A stretch of 43,816 nucleotides of DNA from an uncultured Anaerococcus sp. (lineage in GTDB: Bacteria > Bacillota > Clostridia > Tissierellales > Peptoniphilaceae). The notes beneath the pieces were generated by a model. The model ran no database searches, was not told where the DNA came from, and was given only the letters and a program-made list of their open reading frames with translations. The translations under genes were made by a program, and so were the position numbers. Location of the stretch: positions 1 to 43,816 of the forward strand of contig NZ_CALTSY010000016.1 of assembly GCF_943908415.1 (NCBI RefSeq). Direction: 5' to 3'. Numbering within the stretch: position 1 is the first letter of the stretch; every line of letters starts with the position of its first letter. Below, piece by piece: positions 17,501-24,940 of this stretch.

Positions 17501-18458
17501 TAAAAAAGCTAGCGAAATCTTAGCACGTCGCAGAGAGCAAAATAAGATTGAACAAGAAGAGAGAATAAAAGAAGTATATACAAAGATACCTAGCATGGCT
17601 TCTGTAGATAAAAATATAAAGGAATTAGGTTATACTATTATCCAAGAAAATCTTAGGTCTAATGACACGAGAGACCTAGAAGATAAACTAAAAAAGCTTA
17701 GAGAATATAAGAGAAGTTTGCTAGTAGAAAACTCTTTTGATAAAGATTATATGGATATAAGATACCATCATGATTTATGCAAGGATACAGGCTTTGTAGG
17801 TACTGATATGTGTTCTTGTCGTAAGCAGCTTATAATAGATGAAAATTACAGCCAGTCAAATATCAGGAGTTTGATAAAAAAAGAAAACTTTGATAATTTT
17901 GATGATAAACTTTATTCTGATAATCCTTATAAAGACTATCCTATAAGTCCTTTTAATAATATCCAAATTATAAAACGTGATATTAAAAGATATATAGATA
18001 ATTTTGAAAAGCAAAATCAAAATTTATATATATTTGGAGATGTAGGTCGTGGCAAGACCTATTTATTAAATTCCATAGCAAGAGAAATCCTAGATAGAAA
18101 CTATTCAGTTCTTTATATGACTTCATCAAGTATCTTCAAGTTTCTAAATGACTATAACCGGGCCTTTGAAGAAGCACGTGCCAAACATCAAGATCAATTT
18201 GACTTTATCCTAAATTGTGATTTACTGATTATAGATGATTTAGGAAGTGAAGCCTCTACCAAAAATGATCCATCCAATCTATTTGAAGTTGTAAATAGTA
18301 GGATGATAGCAGAAAAACCTATAATATTTTCTACAAACTTTGATGAATCTATGTTAGAAGAAATGTATGGTTCTAGAATATTTTCTAGGATTGTTGGAAA
18401 TAGTAGAGTTTATGAAATTTTTGGAGAAGACTTAAGGCTTAAAAAAAGAAATTTTTGA
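17490..18458 (+). CDS. DnaI/DnaC-like helicase loader, AAA+ ATPase, 322 aa
   Basis: Predicted to load the DnaB hexamer. The C-terminal AAA+ core shows Walker A GDVGRGKT and Walker B LLIIDDLGSE, plus sensor FSTNFD. The N-terminal half holds a coiled region and a zinc-finger-like segment around residues 94-112: HDLC then TDMCSC. In most relatives the first ligand pair reads CxxC; here the first position is His (HDLC), so a His-Cys-Cys-Cys site is likely. RBS GGAGGA precedes the ATG. Co-transcription with dnaB and the DnaD-like gene supports the loader role. Confidence 0.88.
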   Translation: MNPNKKASEILARRREQNKIEQEERIKEVYTKIPSMASVDKNIKELGYTIIQENLRSNDTRDLEDKLKKLREYKRSLLVENSFDKDYMDIRYHHDLCKDTGFVGTDMCSCRKQLIIDENYSQSNIRSLIKKENFDNFDDKLYSDNPYKDYPISPFNNIQIIKRDIKRYIDNFEKQNQNLYIFGDVGRGKTYLLNSIAREILDRNYSVLYMTSSSIFKFLNDYNRAFEEARAKHQDQFDFILNCDLLIIDDLGSEASTKNDPSNLFEVVNSRMIAEKPIIFSTNFDESMLEEMYGSRIFSRIVGNSRVYEIFGEDLRLKKRNF

Positions 18459-18465
18459 GGTGAAT

Positions 18466-19137
18466 ATGCTAGTAGTAGATAAAGAGCAAATGATAGCTAT
18501 AGATAGGTATGCAATTGATGAGCTTAAAATCCCTTCTCTATGTTTAGTAGAAAGAGCAAGCCTTGCTATTATAAAAAATATTAATCTTGATATAAGAAAG
18601 AGTTTTGCCATAGTTGTAGGCATTGGTAACAATGGAGCAGATGGTCTAGCTGTAGCAAGAAACCTACTTGCTAGAGAATTCTCTGTTGATATTTATATAA
18701 TAGGTAATATAGACAAGGCAAGTGATGACTTTAGTAAAAATTATCAAGCAGTTAGTAAACTTACAGAAAGTATTTACCTTATAGATACTATAGAAGACTT
18801 AGAAATAATGGAAGAGAACATATCAAAAGTATCTACCGTTATAGAAGGAATATTTGGAACAGGATTAGATAGAACAATTACAGGTACATATGCTTATGTC
18901 ATATCTATGATAAATAGGAGCATGAAATATGTTATATCTATCGATATTCCAAGTGGCCTTGACTCTACAAGTGGAGATTCCTGGGGAGAAATAGTAGATT
19001 GTGATCTAATAGTATCTATGCAAGTTATGAAAAAGGGAATCTATGAGAGATCTAGCTATAAAAATAAATGTATAGTCGAAGATATAGGTATACCCCAAAA
19101 AGCAATAGATTATATCATAAATCAAGATGGCAAATAG
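18466..19137 (+). CDS. nnrE: NAD(P)H-hydrate epimerase, YjeF_N domain only, 223 aa
   Basis: Repairs damaged NAD(P)H by epimerising the hydrated form. The YjeF N-terminal domain is evident from GIGNNGADGLAVARNL (nucleotide-binding loop), FGTGLDR and IDIPSGLDSTSG. The C-terminal dehydratase domain (NnrD) of the bifunctional form is absent and not encoded nearby. GAGG at 18457-18460 suits ATG 18466; a GTG at 18460 overlaps that RBS. The gene is last in the replication operon and its stop codon lies inside the terminator hairpin. Confidence 0.9.
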   Translation: MLVVDKEQMIAIDRYAIDELKIPSLCLVERASLAIIKNINLDIRKSFAIVVGIGNNGADGLAVARNLLAREFSVDIYIIGNIDKASDDFSKNYQAVSKLTESIYLIDTIEDLEIMEENISKVSTVIEGIFGTGLDRTITGTYAYVISMINRSMKYVISIDIPSGLDSTSGDSWGEIVDCDLIVSMQVMKKGIYERSSYKNKCIVEDIGIPQKAIDYIINQDGK

Positions 19138-19148
19138 CCATCTTTTTT
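19125..19148 (+). terminator. Terminator of the replication operon
   Basis: AGATGGC (19125-19131) and GCCATCT (19137-19143) form a perfect 7-bp stem around AAATA, followed by a T-run. The nnrE stop lies at the loop/stem junction. Confidence 0.9.
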
Positions 19149-19150
19149 GT

Positions 19151-19180
19151 TTGAAATTTTTAATAAGGGTTAACTTTATA
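19151..19180 (+). promoter_or_regulatory. Possible promoter of the DUF1003 gene
   Basis: TTGAAA (19151-19156), 18-nt spacer, TTTATA (19175-19180). A repeated TTAACTT occurs across the -10 region (19170-19187) and could be an operator. Modest match only. Confidence 0.4.
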
Positions 19181-19224
19181 TTAACTTAATAAGTAAGCTA
19201 GTACGATTAAAGAAAAGAGGATTT

Positions 19225-19704
19225 ATGAAAGATTTAGAAAAAAAAGAAAAAGAATTGCTAAAGTATATCTTAAGTGATGACTTAGATTTGGATGATGAAG
19301 AAGCTATAGCTTTATTAAAAGATAAGATTGATAATAAAAGCTATAATAAGAAGAATAATAATGATTATACTTTTGGTGCTAAGGCAGCTGATAAGATAGC
19401 AAAATTTGCAGGATCATGGACCTTTATAATTATATTTATCGCTAGTTTAGCAATTTGGATGATGGTTAATAGCAAGATGGGAGATAAGGCCTTTGACCCA
19501 TATCCTTTTATACTATTAAACCTTGTTTTATCATGCCTAGCAGCTATCCAAGCACCTCTAATTATGATGAGCCAAAATAGGCAAGAGCAAAAAGATAGAC
19601 AAAGAGCAGAGGATGATTATATAGTTAATCTTAAGACTGAAATAATTATTAGAGACATCCATAAGAAGTTAGACCAACTTACAGATGAGAAAGATAACGA
19701 ATAA
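19225..19704 (+). CDS. DUF1003 membrane protein, 159 aa
   Basis: Small membrane protein of unknown role. The DUF1003 core is clear: GSWTFIIIFIASLAIW (first helix), a short loop, DPYPFILLNLVLSCLAAIQA (second helix) and the MMSQNRQEQKDR stretch, followed by a charged helical tail. The N-terminal 50 residues are rich in Lys, Asp and Glu. It stands alone between two terminators with RBS AGAGGA. The sequence does not reveal its function. Confidence 0.88.
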   Translation: MKDLEKKEKELLKYILSDDLDLDDEEAIALLKDKIDNKSYNKKNNNDYTFGAKAADKIAKFAGSWTFIIIFIASLAIWMMVNSKMGDKAFDPYPFILLNLVLSCLAAIQAPLIMMSQNRQEQKDRQRAEDDYIVNLKTEIIIRDIHKKLDQLTDEKDNE

Positions 19705-19745
19705 AGCTAAAATAATAAAAATAAACTAATATTCACTATAATTTT

Positions 19746-19777
19746 TAAAAAAAATGAGGATTAATCTTCCTTTTTTA
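19746..19777 (+). terminator. Possible weak terminator after the DUF1003 gene
   Basis: An A-run, GAGGA-TTAA-TCTTC (5-bp stem with one G-U) and C followed by six T. The stem is short, so efficiency would be low. Confidence 0.4.
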
Positions 19778-19784
19778 ATTTGAT

Positions 19785-19813
19785 TTTTAATTTTATAGAT
19801 TTTCTTGTATAAT
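19785..19813 (+). promoter_or_regulatory. Probable brnQ promoter
   Basis: A perfect TATAAT at 19808-19813 lies 25 nt before the start codon. The -35 at 17-nt spacing is only TTTTAA. Confidence 0.45.
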
Positions 19814-19837
19814 CTTTACATACAAAGAGGTTATATA

Positions 19838-21124
19838 ATGGAAAAACAGAAATTGGATATCAAACAAATATTAATATCAGGCTTTGCACTTTTTGCAATT
19901 TTTTTTGGAGCAGGCAATCTAATCATCCCTCCTTACCTTGGATTAAACTCGGGAAAGGGTTGGTTTTTAGCATCCCTTGGCTTTAATTTATCAGATAGCT
20001 TGTTAATATTACTAGGAATACTAGCTATGAGCAAAAGAGGGGCAGATCCTAGGAAATTTGGTGAAAAAATAAGTGCTAATTTTGGTCTTGTTTTAAACTT
20101 GATTTGTGTAACTCTAGTAGGTCCACTTTTATCTATACCTAGGACTGCAGCTACAACTTTTGAAATAGCAATTATGCCATTTTATCCAGGTTTTAGTAAA
20201 ATCATATTTTCGTTTATATTTTTTATTTTAGTCTATATAATTACAATTAATGGCTCAAAGGTTATAGATAGAGTAGGGAAGTATTTGACACCAACTTTAC
20301 TTATAATTTTACTTATGTTAATTATAGGAGGTATTAGTGCTCCTAATGTAAATCTAGAAATAAATCAGGATAGCAAACTTTCACAAGGTTTTATAGAGGG
20401 TTATCAAACAATGGATTCCCTAGGTCCTATATTTCTTACAGCTATTATATTAGAAGACTTTAGGAACAAGGGATTTAGAAGTGATAAAGACTTAAAAAAG
20501 GCGAGCATTTATGCTGGTATCATATCTGTAATAGGACTTTCCATAATATACACAGGACTAACTTATTTAGGAGCTAAATCATTTTCTAATGTAGAATCTT
20601 CTATATCAAGAACTAGTTTGTTATTAGCAATTGCTAACAATTACCTGGGTTATATAGGGCAACTTGCACTTAGCTTAGTCGTAGGATTTGCTTGCCTTAC
20701 AACAGCTGTAGGTTTATTATCAGCCTTTGCCACAAGCTTTTCACAAAATATGGGGGATAGATTTTCATATAAATTTTTTGTAAGATTTGGAGTATTCCTA
20801 GGATTTATATTATCCATCCTAGGAGTAGATAGGATTATGGAAATATCTACTCCTATACTTTTATTTGTGTATCCTATAGTTATAAGTCTATATATATTAA
20901 ACTTAATAGATAATTCTGATATGGATCCTTTAATATATAGGATAGTAGTATCAGGAGTTGCCCTAGTAAGTTTTGCTGATAGCTTAAAATCCCTATCCAT
21001 AGATAATTTCTATACTAACTTTGTTGAAAATATGCCACTTGCTAATTATGGATTTGCTTTTGTTTTTATATTTATAGTAACTTTTGCTATGGCTTATCTA
21101 ATTAGTAAGTTAAGAAACTATTGA
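19838..21124 (+). CDS. brnQ: Branched-chain amino acid transporter BrnQ (LIVCS family), 428 aa
   Basis: Cation-coupled importer of Leu, Ile and Val. About twelve hydrophobic segments are present, and the family N-terminal signature region reads FAIFFGAGNLIIPPYLG. ATG 19838 follows AAAGAGG (19824-19830); an in-frame ATG at 19805 lies in the -10 region and is rejected. Length matches the family (about 430-450). The gene is monocistronic: serS has its own promoter overlapping the brnQ stop codon, and no T-box or leucine-type leader precedes brnQ. Confidence 0.93.
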   Translation: MEKQKLDIKQILISGFALFAIFFGAGNLIIPPYLGLNSGKGWFLASLGFNLSDSLLILLGILAMSKRGADPRKFGEKISANFGLVLNLICVTLVGPLLSIPRTAATTFEIAIMPFYPGFSKIIFSFIFFILVYIITINGSKVIDRVGKYLTPTLLIILLMLIIGGISAPNVNLEINQDSKLSQGFIEGYQTMDSLGPIFLTAIILEDFRNKGFRSDKDLKKASIYAGIISVIGLSIIYTGLTYLGAKSFSNVESSISRTSLLLAIANNYLGYIGQLALSLVVGFACLTTAVGLLSAFATSFSQNMGDRFSYKFFVRFGVFLGFILSILGVDRIMEISTPILLFVYPIVISLYILNLIDNSDMDPLIYRIVVSGVALVSFADSLKSLSIDNFYTNFVENMPLANYGFAFVFIFIVTFAMAYLISKLRNY

Positions 21125-21149
21125 ATTAATTTTGATTTAAATGTATACT
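21121..21149 (+). promoter_or_regulatory. serS promoter
   Basis: TTGAAT (21121-21126), 17-nt spacer, TATACT (21144-21149). The -35 overlaps the brnQ stop codon. Expected start is just before the T-box leader. Confidence 0.6.
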
Positions 21150-21159
21150 ATAAATAATT

Positions 21160-21337
21160 GAATAAAGCAATGATAAGACATAGTAACTAGGTATAAGCCT
21201 TTAGAGAGAAGATGGTTGGTGAAAATCTTTGGTAGAGCCTAGTGAATCTACCTTTAGCTTATAAAATTAAGTATGTTGTTACATAAAAATTGGGTGGCAC
21301 CACGAGACCTTCGTCCCATGTAGGATGAAGGTCTTTT
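21160..21337 (+). promoter_or_regulatory. T-box riboswitch of serS, Ser (TCT) specifier
   Basis: tRNA-responsive leader. AGAGAGAAGATGGTTGGTGAAA, split here as AGAGAGAAGATGG and TTGGTGAAA, is the stem I apical region; the specifier TCT (21247-21249) sits in the usual GAA-NNN-ACC context; the T-box motif is TGGGTGGCACCACGA (21291-21305). The terminator is AGACCTTCGTCC paired with GGATGAAGGTCT and then TTTTT. The codon matches the downstream seryl-tRNA synthetase, which validates how the specifier is placed. Confidence 0.95.
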
Positions 21338-21361
21338 TATGTGCCAAAAAAGGAGAAAAAA

Positions 21362-22651
21362 ATGATAGATATTAAGTTATTAAGGGAAAACCCAGAACTT
21401 GTTAAAGAAAATATGAAAAAGAAATTTCAAGAAGAAAAAATTCATCTCGTAGATGAAGTTCTTGAACTTGACGAAAAACTTAGATCAGTAAAGACTGAAG
21501 GAGACAATCTTAGAAGCGAGAGAAATAAAGTTTCTAAAGAGATAGGTGCTCTAATGGGACAAGGCAAAAAAGACTTAGCAGAAGAAGCCAAGGCTCATGT
21601 AGGCGAGATTAACGATAGATTAACTCATATAGAAGAAGAAACAAAAAATCTTGGAGAAGAAGTTAAGACTCGCATGCAAAAAATTCCTCAAATTATCGAT
21701 GAATCTGTGCCACTCGGAAAAGATGACAGTGAAAATGTGGAAAATGATAGATATGGTGAGCCAGTAGTACCAGATTACGAAGTACCTTACCATGTTGATA
21801 TTATGGAAAGCTTTGATGGTATAGATTTAGATGCTGCTCGTGAAACTTCTGGTTCAGGATTCTACTATCTAAAAGGTGATATAGCAAGACTACAATCAGC
21901 TATACTTTCTTATGCAAGAGACTTTATGATCGATAGGGGATACACATACTATATACCTCCATTTATGATAAGATCTGAAGTAGTTACAGGTGTAATGAGC
22001 TTTGAAGAGATGGAAAATATGATGTATAAAATAGAAGGAGAAGACCTATACCTAATAGGTACATCTGAACACTCTATGATTGGTAAATTCATCAATACTA
22101 TCAATGAAGAAGATGCTATGCCACTTAGAATGACAAGCTATTCTCCATGCTTTAGAAAAGAAGTAGGAGCTCATGGTATAGAAGAACGTGGTGTATATCG
22201 TATTCACCAATTTGAAAAACAAGAGATGGTAATAATCTGTAAGCCAGAAGATTCTATGAAATTTTATGATGAATTATGGAATAACACAGTAGATTTCTTT
22301 AGAAGCTTAGAAATCCCAGTTAGAACTCTAGAATGCTGCTCAGGAGACTTAGCAGATCTTAAGGTGAAATCAGTAGATGTTGAGGCATGGAGCCCACGTC
22401 AACAAAAATACTTTGAGGTAGGTTCTTGCTCAAACTTAGGAGATGCTCAAGCTAGACGTCTTGGCATTAGACTAAGAGGAGAAAACGGAACATACTTTGC
22501 TCATACATTAAACAACACAGTAGTAGCGCCACCAAGAATGCTTATAGCCTTTCTTGAAAACCTACTACAAGCAGATGGCACAGTAAAAATACCAGAACCA
22601 CTTAGAATGTATATGGGTGGTAAGGACAAAATAGTACCAGCTGAAAAATAA
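21362..22651 (+). CDS. serS: Seryl-tRNA synthetase, 429 aa
   Basis: Class II synthetase that charges tRNA-Ser. The N-terminal long coiled-coil arm (residues about 25-105) contacts the tRNA; the catalytic domain shows motif 2 (TSYSPCFRKEVG) and motif 3 (LNNTVVAPPRMLIAFLEN). ATG 21362 follows AGGAGAAAAA; an in-frame GTG at 21341 lies within the T-run and is rejected. Length is typical. Controlled by the Ser T-box immediately upstream. An IS-derived hairpin 36 nt downstream probably serves as terminator. Confidence 0.97.
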   Translation: MIDIKLLRENPELVKENMKKKFQEEKIHLVDEVLELDEKLRSVKTEGDNLRSERNKVSKEIGALMGQGKKDLAEEAKAHVGEINDRLTHIEEETKNLGEEVKTRMQKIPQIIDESVPLGKDDSENVENDRYGEPVVPDYEVPYHVDIMESFDGIDLDAARETSGSGFYYLKGDIARLQSAILSYARDFMIDRGYTYYIPPFMIRSEVVTGVMSFEEMENMMYKIEGEDLYLIGTSEHSMIGKFINTINEEDAMPLRMTSYSPCFRKEVGAHGIEERGVYRIHQFEKQEMVIICKPEDSMKFYDELWNNTVDFFRSLEIPVRTLECCSGDLADLKVKSVDVEAWSPRQQKYFEVGSCSNLGDAQARRLGIRLRGENGTYFAHTLNNTVVAPPRMLIAFLENLLQADGTVKIPEPLRMYMGGKDKIVPAEK

Positions 22652-22660
22652 ATAGAAGAT

Positions 22661-22905
22661 GGGGCTGCTGCAAAAGTCCCAAAATAGAAAAAAGACGAGG
22701 AAACTAAAAATCCTCGTCTTTTTCTGATAGAATGTATTTATGATAAATGTTAAAAACAATACATCATCATTAACTAATTTTACGCTAGTTAATGATACAA
22801 TTCAATTAAAAATGAATTTTAACACTGAAATATATATAAAAGATGATGTTAAATTAAGGCTTGTAAAAAAATATAATTGATGGATAGATTTATCAGAATA
22901 AAAAA
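22661..22905 (+). mobile_element. IS1182-type left-end remnant, copy 1
   Basis: GGGGCTGCTGCAAAAGTCCC marks a terminal-repeat-like left end, followed by a hairpin, a non-coding lead and ATG 22812 opening a 22-codon stub (MNFNTEIYIKDDVKLRLVKK, then YN and stop). The same arrangement, at high similarity, recurs in copy 2 near 24156-24375. The transposase body is missing after about 22905 and no right end is seen. Both copies share the frame-breaking AATATAATTGA after the LVKK codons. Confidence 0.75.
22687..22724 (+). terminator. IS-borne hairpin acting as serS terminator
   Basis: AAGACGAGGA (22692-22701) and TCCTCGTCTT (22711-22720) form a perfect 10-bp stem with A-run before and T-run after, so it can work in both directions. 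The matching hairpin in copy 2 is at 24183-24217. Confidence 0.8.
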
Positions 22906-23084
22906 AGACATAAATGTATGATATATAATAGATAAGTTAGGATTCTAAATAATAAAAGATACTTCTTATAAAGAGATGTGGAAAATATCTTTTTTATTGG
23001 AATGATATTGATATGTTTAGGTTGTTAATAAGTGGGCAAATGATAAATAACAAGACATTTAATTATTAAAGATAGGAGATTTAT

Positions 23085-23459
23085 ATGGGAAACAATTTTA
23101 AAAAGGTTGCTTTAAGCATTCTTATTGGTGTAAATTTTTTAGGACCATTGAAGTAGAAGCTGCTCTACTAGGTTGGGATTTAGTTGATAGCGGAAAGCAG
23201 CTTGATTGGGATAGCAATTCCAAATATATTTCTATAATAAATAGAAGTGTTGGAACTTAGGAAGGATATGTCCAAGGTGTATTCATAGAGTAAAATACAA
23301 GATGTTTTTATAAGCGATTATAATGAAGTGAGCAATACATTGGGTGTAACAAGTTCCAGGGGAACAATGAAATTAAATGATTATAACTTTAAAAGTATGA
23401 CAAAAAATCCTATGATGAAGCTTACAGAACATATTGATATGAAAGGAAGATATATATGA
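23085..23459 (+). pseudogene. Broken matrixin-like secreted metalloprotease gene
   Basis: A good RBS (TAGGAG) and ATG 23085 open a signal-peptide-like stretch (MGNNFKKVALSILIGVNFLG), then a frameshift or stop near 23157. The next frame continues VEAALLGWDLVDSGKQLDWD, an in-frame TAG interrupts at NRSVGT, and a third frame reads SKIQDVFISDYNEV and SNTLGVTSSRGTMKLND before ending KLTEHIDMKG. From memory this resembles small secreted matrixin-type (M10-like) proteases of Firmicutes, whose HExxH zinc site should follow where this copy stops. At least two frame breaks plus loss of the zinc site make it a pseudogene. The 180 bp upstream (22906-23084) hold no gene I can support. Confidence 0.6.
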
Positions 23460-24067
23460 ACAAACAGTTTAATATGAAAAAAATAATTTCAATAACATTT
23501 AGTTTATTTATTATTTTAGCTACTGTTTCATGCAGTAAAGAAAATATCAATAAGGAATCTAAAGTAGAATATATGATAGGTGATTTTGCTGTAGATGTAG
23601 AGAACCCATATGAGTTGGTAGGATATTCTGATTATTATTTCATTGGCGAAGTTATAAGTCAGAAAAATACAGAATATAGAGATCCTATTAATGTGGAAAC
23701 CGAAAATGGTACTAAAGAGGTAACATCTCCATATACTAATTATGAAATAAAAGTAATAAAAAATATAAAGGGAAATCTTCCAATGAATAAAAATATAACA
23801 ATCACAAAGGCAGGAGGATTGTCTGAAACAGGAGATTTAGTATTATATGAAAATGATAGCTTGCTCGATGTTGGTAAAGCGTATGTTATGACTGCATCTG
23901 CTCAACCAGATGGGAGTTTACTAGTATCAGGTCCAAATTCGTCAAAGCTATTTGATCAAATCTCTACACGATCATCAAACTCAGATAAATACGATAAATA
24001 TAACGAGATATATAATAATGAAGTAGAATTTAACAGAGAAAGATTTCAATTTAAAGATAATAAATAA
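23456..24067 (+). CDS. Putative lipoprotein, 203 aa
   Basis: An N-terminal signal with a lipobox near residue 26 (ATVSC) suggests a membrane-anchored extracellular protein. The body is a beta-rich domain of about 120 residues (YYFIGEVISQK and YEIKVIKNIKGNLP patterns, with a GKAYVMTASAQPDGS stretch), then a polar Asn/Asp/Ser/Glu tail. The start overlaps the pseudogene stop (ATGA) and AAAGGA lies 8 nt upstream, so it was probably coupled to the protease gene. I recall similar proteins encoded beside matrixin-like proteases, which would make it an orphaned partner; no function is established. Confidence 0.65.
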   Translation: MNKQFNMKKIISITFSLFIILATVSCSKENINKESKVEYMIGDFAVDVENPYELVGYSDYYFIGEVISQKNTEYRDPINVETENGTKEVTSPYTNYEIKVIKNIKGNLPMNKNITITKAGGLSETGDLVLYENDSLLDVGKAYVMTASAQPDGSLLVSGPNSSKLFDQISTRSSNSDKYDKYNEIYNNEVEFNRERFQFKDNK

Positions 24068-24129
24068 TATGTATTTAAATAAATATCAAGATTACAACAT
24101 TTAATCCCCTAACTTAAGGATAATCCTAA

Positions 24130-24166
24130 GGTGCCCTCAAAAAGTTTGACTTGTTGAGCTGTTGCA
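24130..24166. repeat. Fragment of the 29861-30035 palindromic element
   Basis: GGTGCCCTC-AAAAAGTTTGAC followed closely by GAGCTGTTGCA matches, with an internal deletion, the minus strand of the nested palindrome at 29861-30035 (GGTGCCCTCTAAGAAAGTTTGA and GGGGCTGTTGCA arms). It abuts the left end of IS1182 remnant 2. Confidence 0.5.
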
Positions 24167-24934
24167 TAAGTCCTGGCATAGAAAAAAGACGAGAAAACTA
24201 AAAAATCCTCGTCTTTTTCTGATAGAATATATTTTTGAAAACCGTTAAAAATACAACATCACTAACTAATTTTACGTTAGTTGATGATACAATTTAATTA
24301 AAAATGAATTTTAACACAGAAATATACATAAAAGATGATGTGAAGTTAAGGCTTGTAAAAAAATATAATTGAAAGGATGGATTTATCTGAAATAAAAAAG
24401 TCTACTTAGTCAAGAATGCACAGACAAGAAAATCAACTTTGTATTTGTACAAAGCAAAAGAAAACATCAGCTTCAGCGTGAGTATGAAATGTTAAAAGAT
24501 TGGAAAAGCAAACTTGAAAAATACCAAAATTACTTAAAAATAATGGGAGAGTATGGAAACTCCTACTCAAAAACAGGCCATAATGCAAGCTTCATGAGAA
24601 TGAAAGAAGACTACATGAAAAATGGCCAATTAAAGCTAGCCTACTATATATAAGTCCGTCCGGATAATGGAAGACCTAGCAAGTGCATCAGGATTCATAA
24701 TAGGAGAAAATGTATTCTACCATCCAACCGATATGTATATGCTAAAGCCATTTTTATCCCAACTATTAAGACAATATCCAAATAGCTAACTTTATTAATT
24801 GAGCCTATTTTAAAGGGAAATATGGATATAAGATAAAAAGCCACCTTAGATTCGAGCTGTTTGATTAGCTTAATATGAATATTCAAGAAAAAAAGTGATG
24901 TGCATAATAGAATTGCCTATTCTGCAACATCACC
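24156..24934 (+). mobile_element. IS1182-type remnant, copy 2, with broken transposase
   Basis: Possible ends are GAGCTGTTGCA (24156-24166) and TGCAACATCAC (24923-24933), inverted with 9 of 11 matches. ATG 24304 starts the same 22-codon stub as copy 1. Frame changes follow: IERMDLSEIKKST, then, after an internal deletion, about 80 codons (24411-24652) with WKSKLEKYQNYLKIMGE, NSYSKTGHNASFMRMKEDY and MKNGQLKLAYY, the IS1182 transposase pattern. After a stop another frame reads GFIIGENVFYHPTDMYMLKP. The catalytic C-terminal part is gone, so the element is dead. Nothing else is visible between 24068 and 24940. Confidence 0.8.
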
Positions 24935-24940
24935 ATTTTT
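24889..24940. terminator. Bidirectional terminator at the remnant's right end
   Basis: GTGATGTGCATAATAG (24895-24910) pairs with CTATTCTGCAACATCAC (24917-24933) apart from one bulge and one mismatch; an A-run lies before and a T-run after. It would terminate the minus-strand acyltransferase gene ending at 24940. Confidence 0.75.

Noticed and set aside
22565..22759. 64-codon minus-strand frame across the serS end and IS remnant 1
   Set aside because: It runs through the IS hairpin, giving a Phe-rich nonsense sequence without an RBS.
22954..22992. AAAAGATA/TATCTTTT inverted repeat as a terminator or regulatory site upstream of the protease remnant
   Set aside because: It is a weak AT stem with a 24-nt loop in a decayed region and cannot be told from chance.
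24113..24130. CTTAAGGA/TCCTAAG inverted repeat as terminator of the 23456-24067 gene
   Set aside because: The stem is short with a bulge and is followed by GTGCCCTC rather than T's.
24695..24886. 63-codon minus-strand frame within IS1182 remnant 2
   Set aside because: The plus strand here reads as decayed transposase; the minus frame has no family match or RBS.
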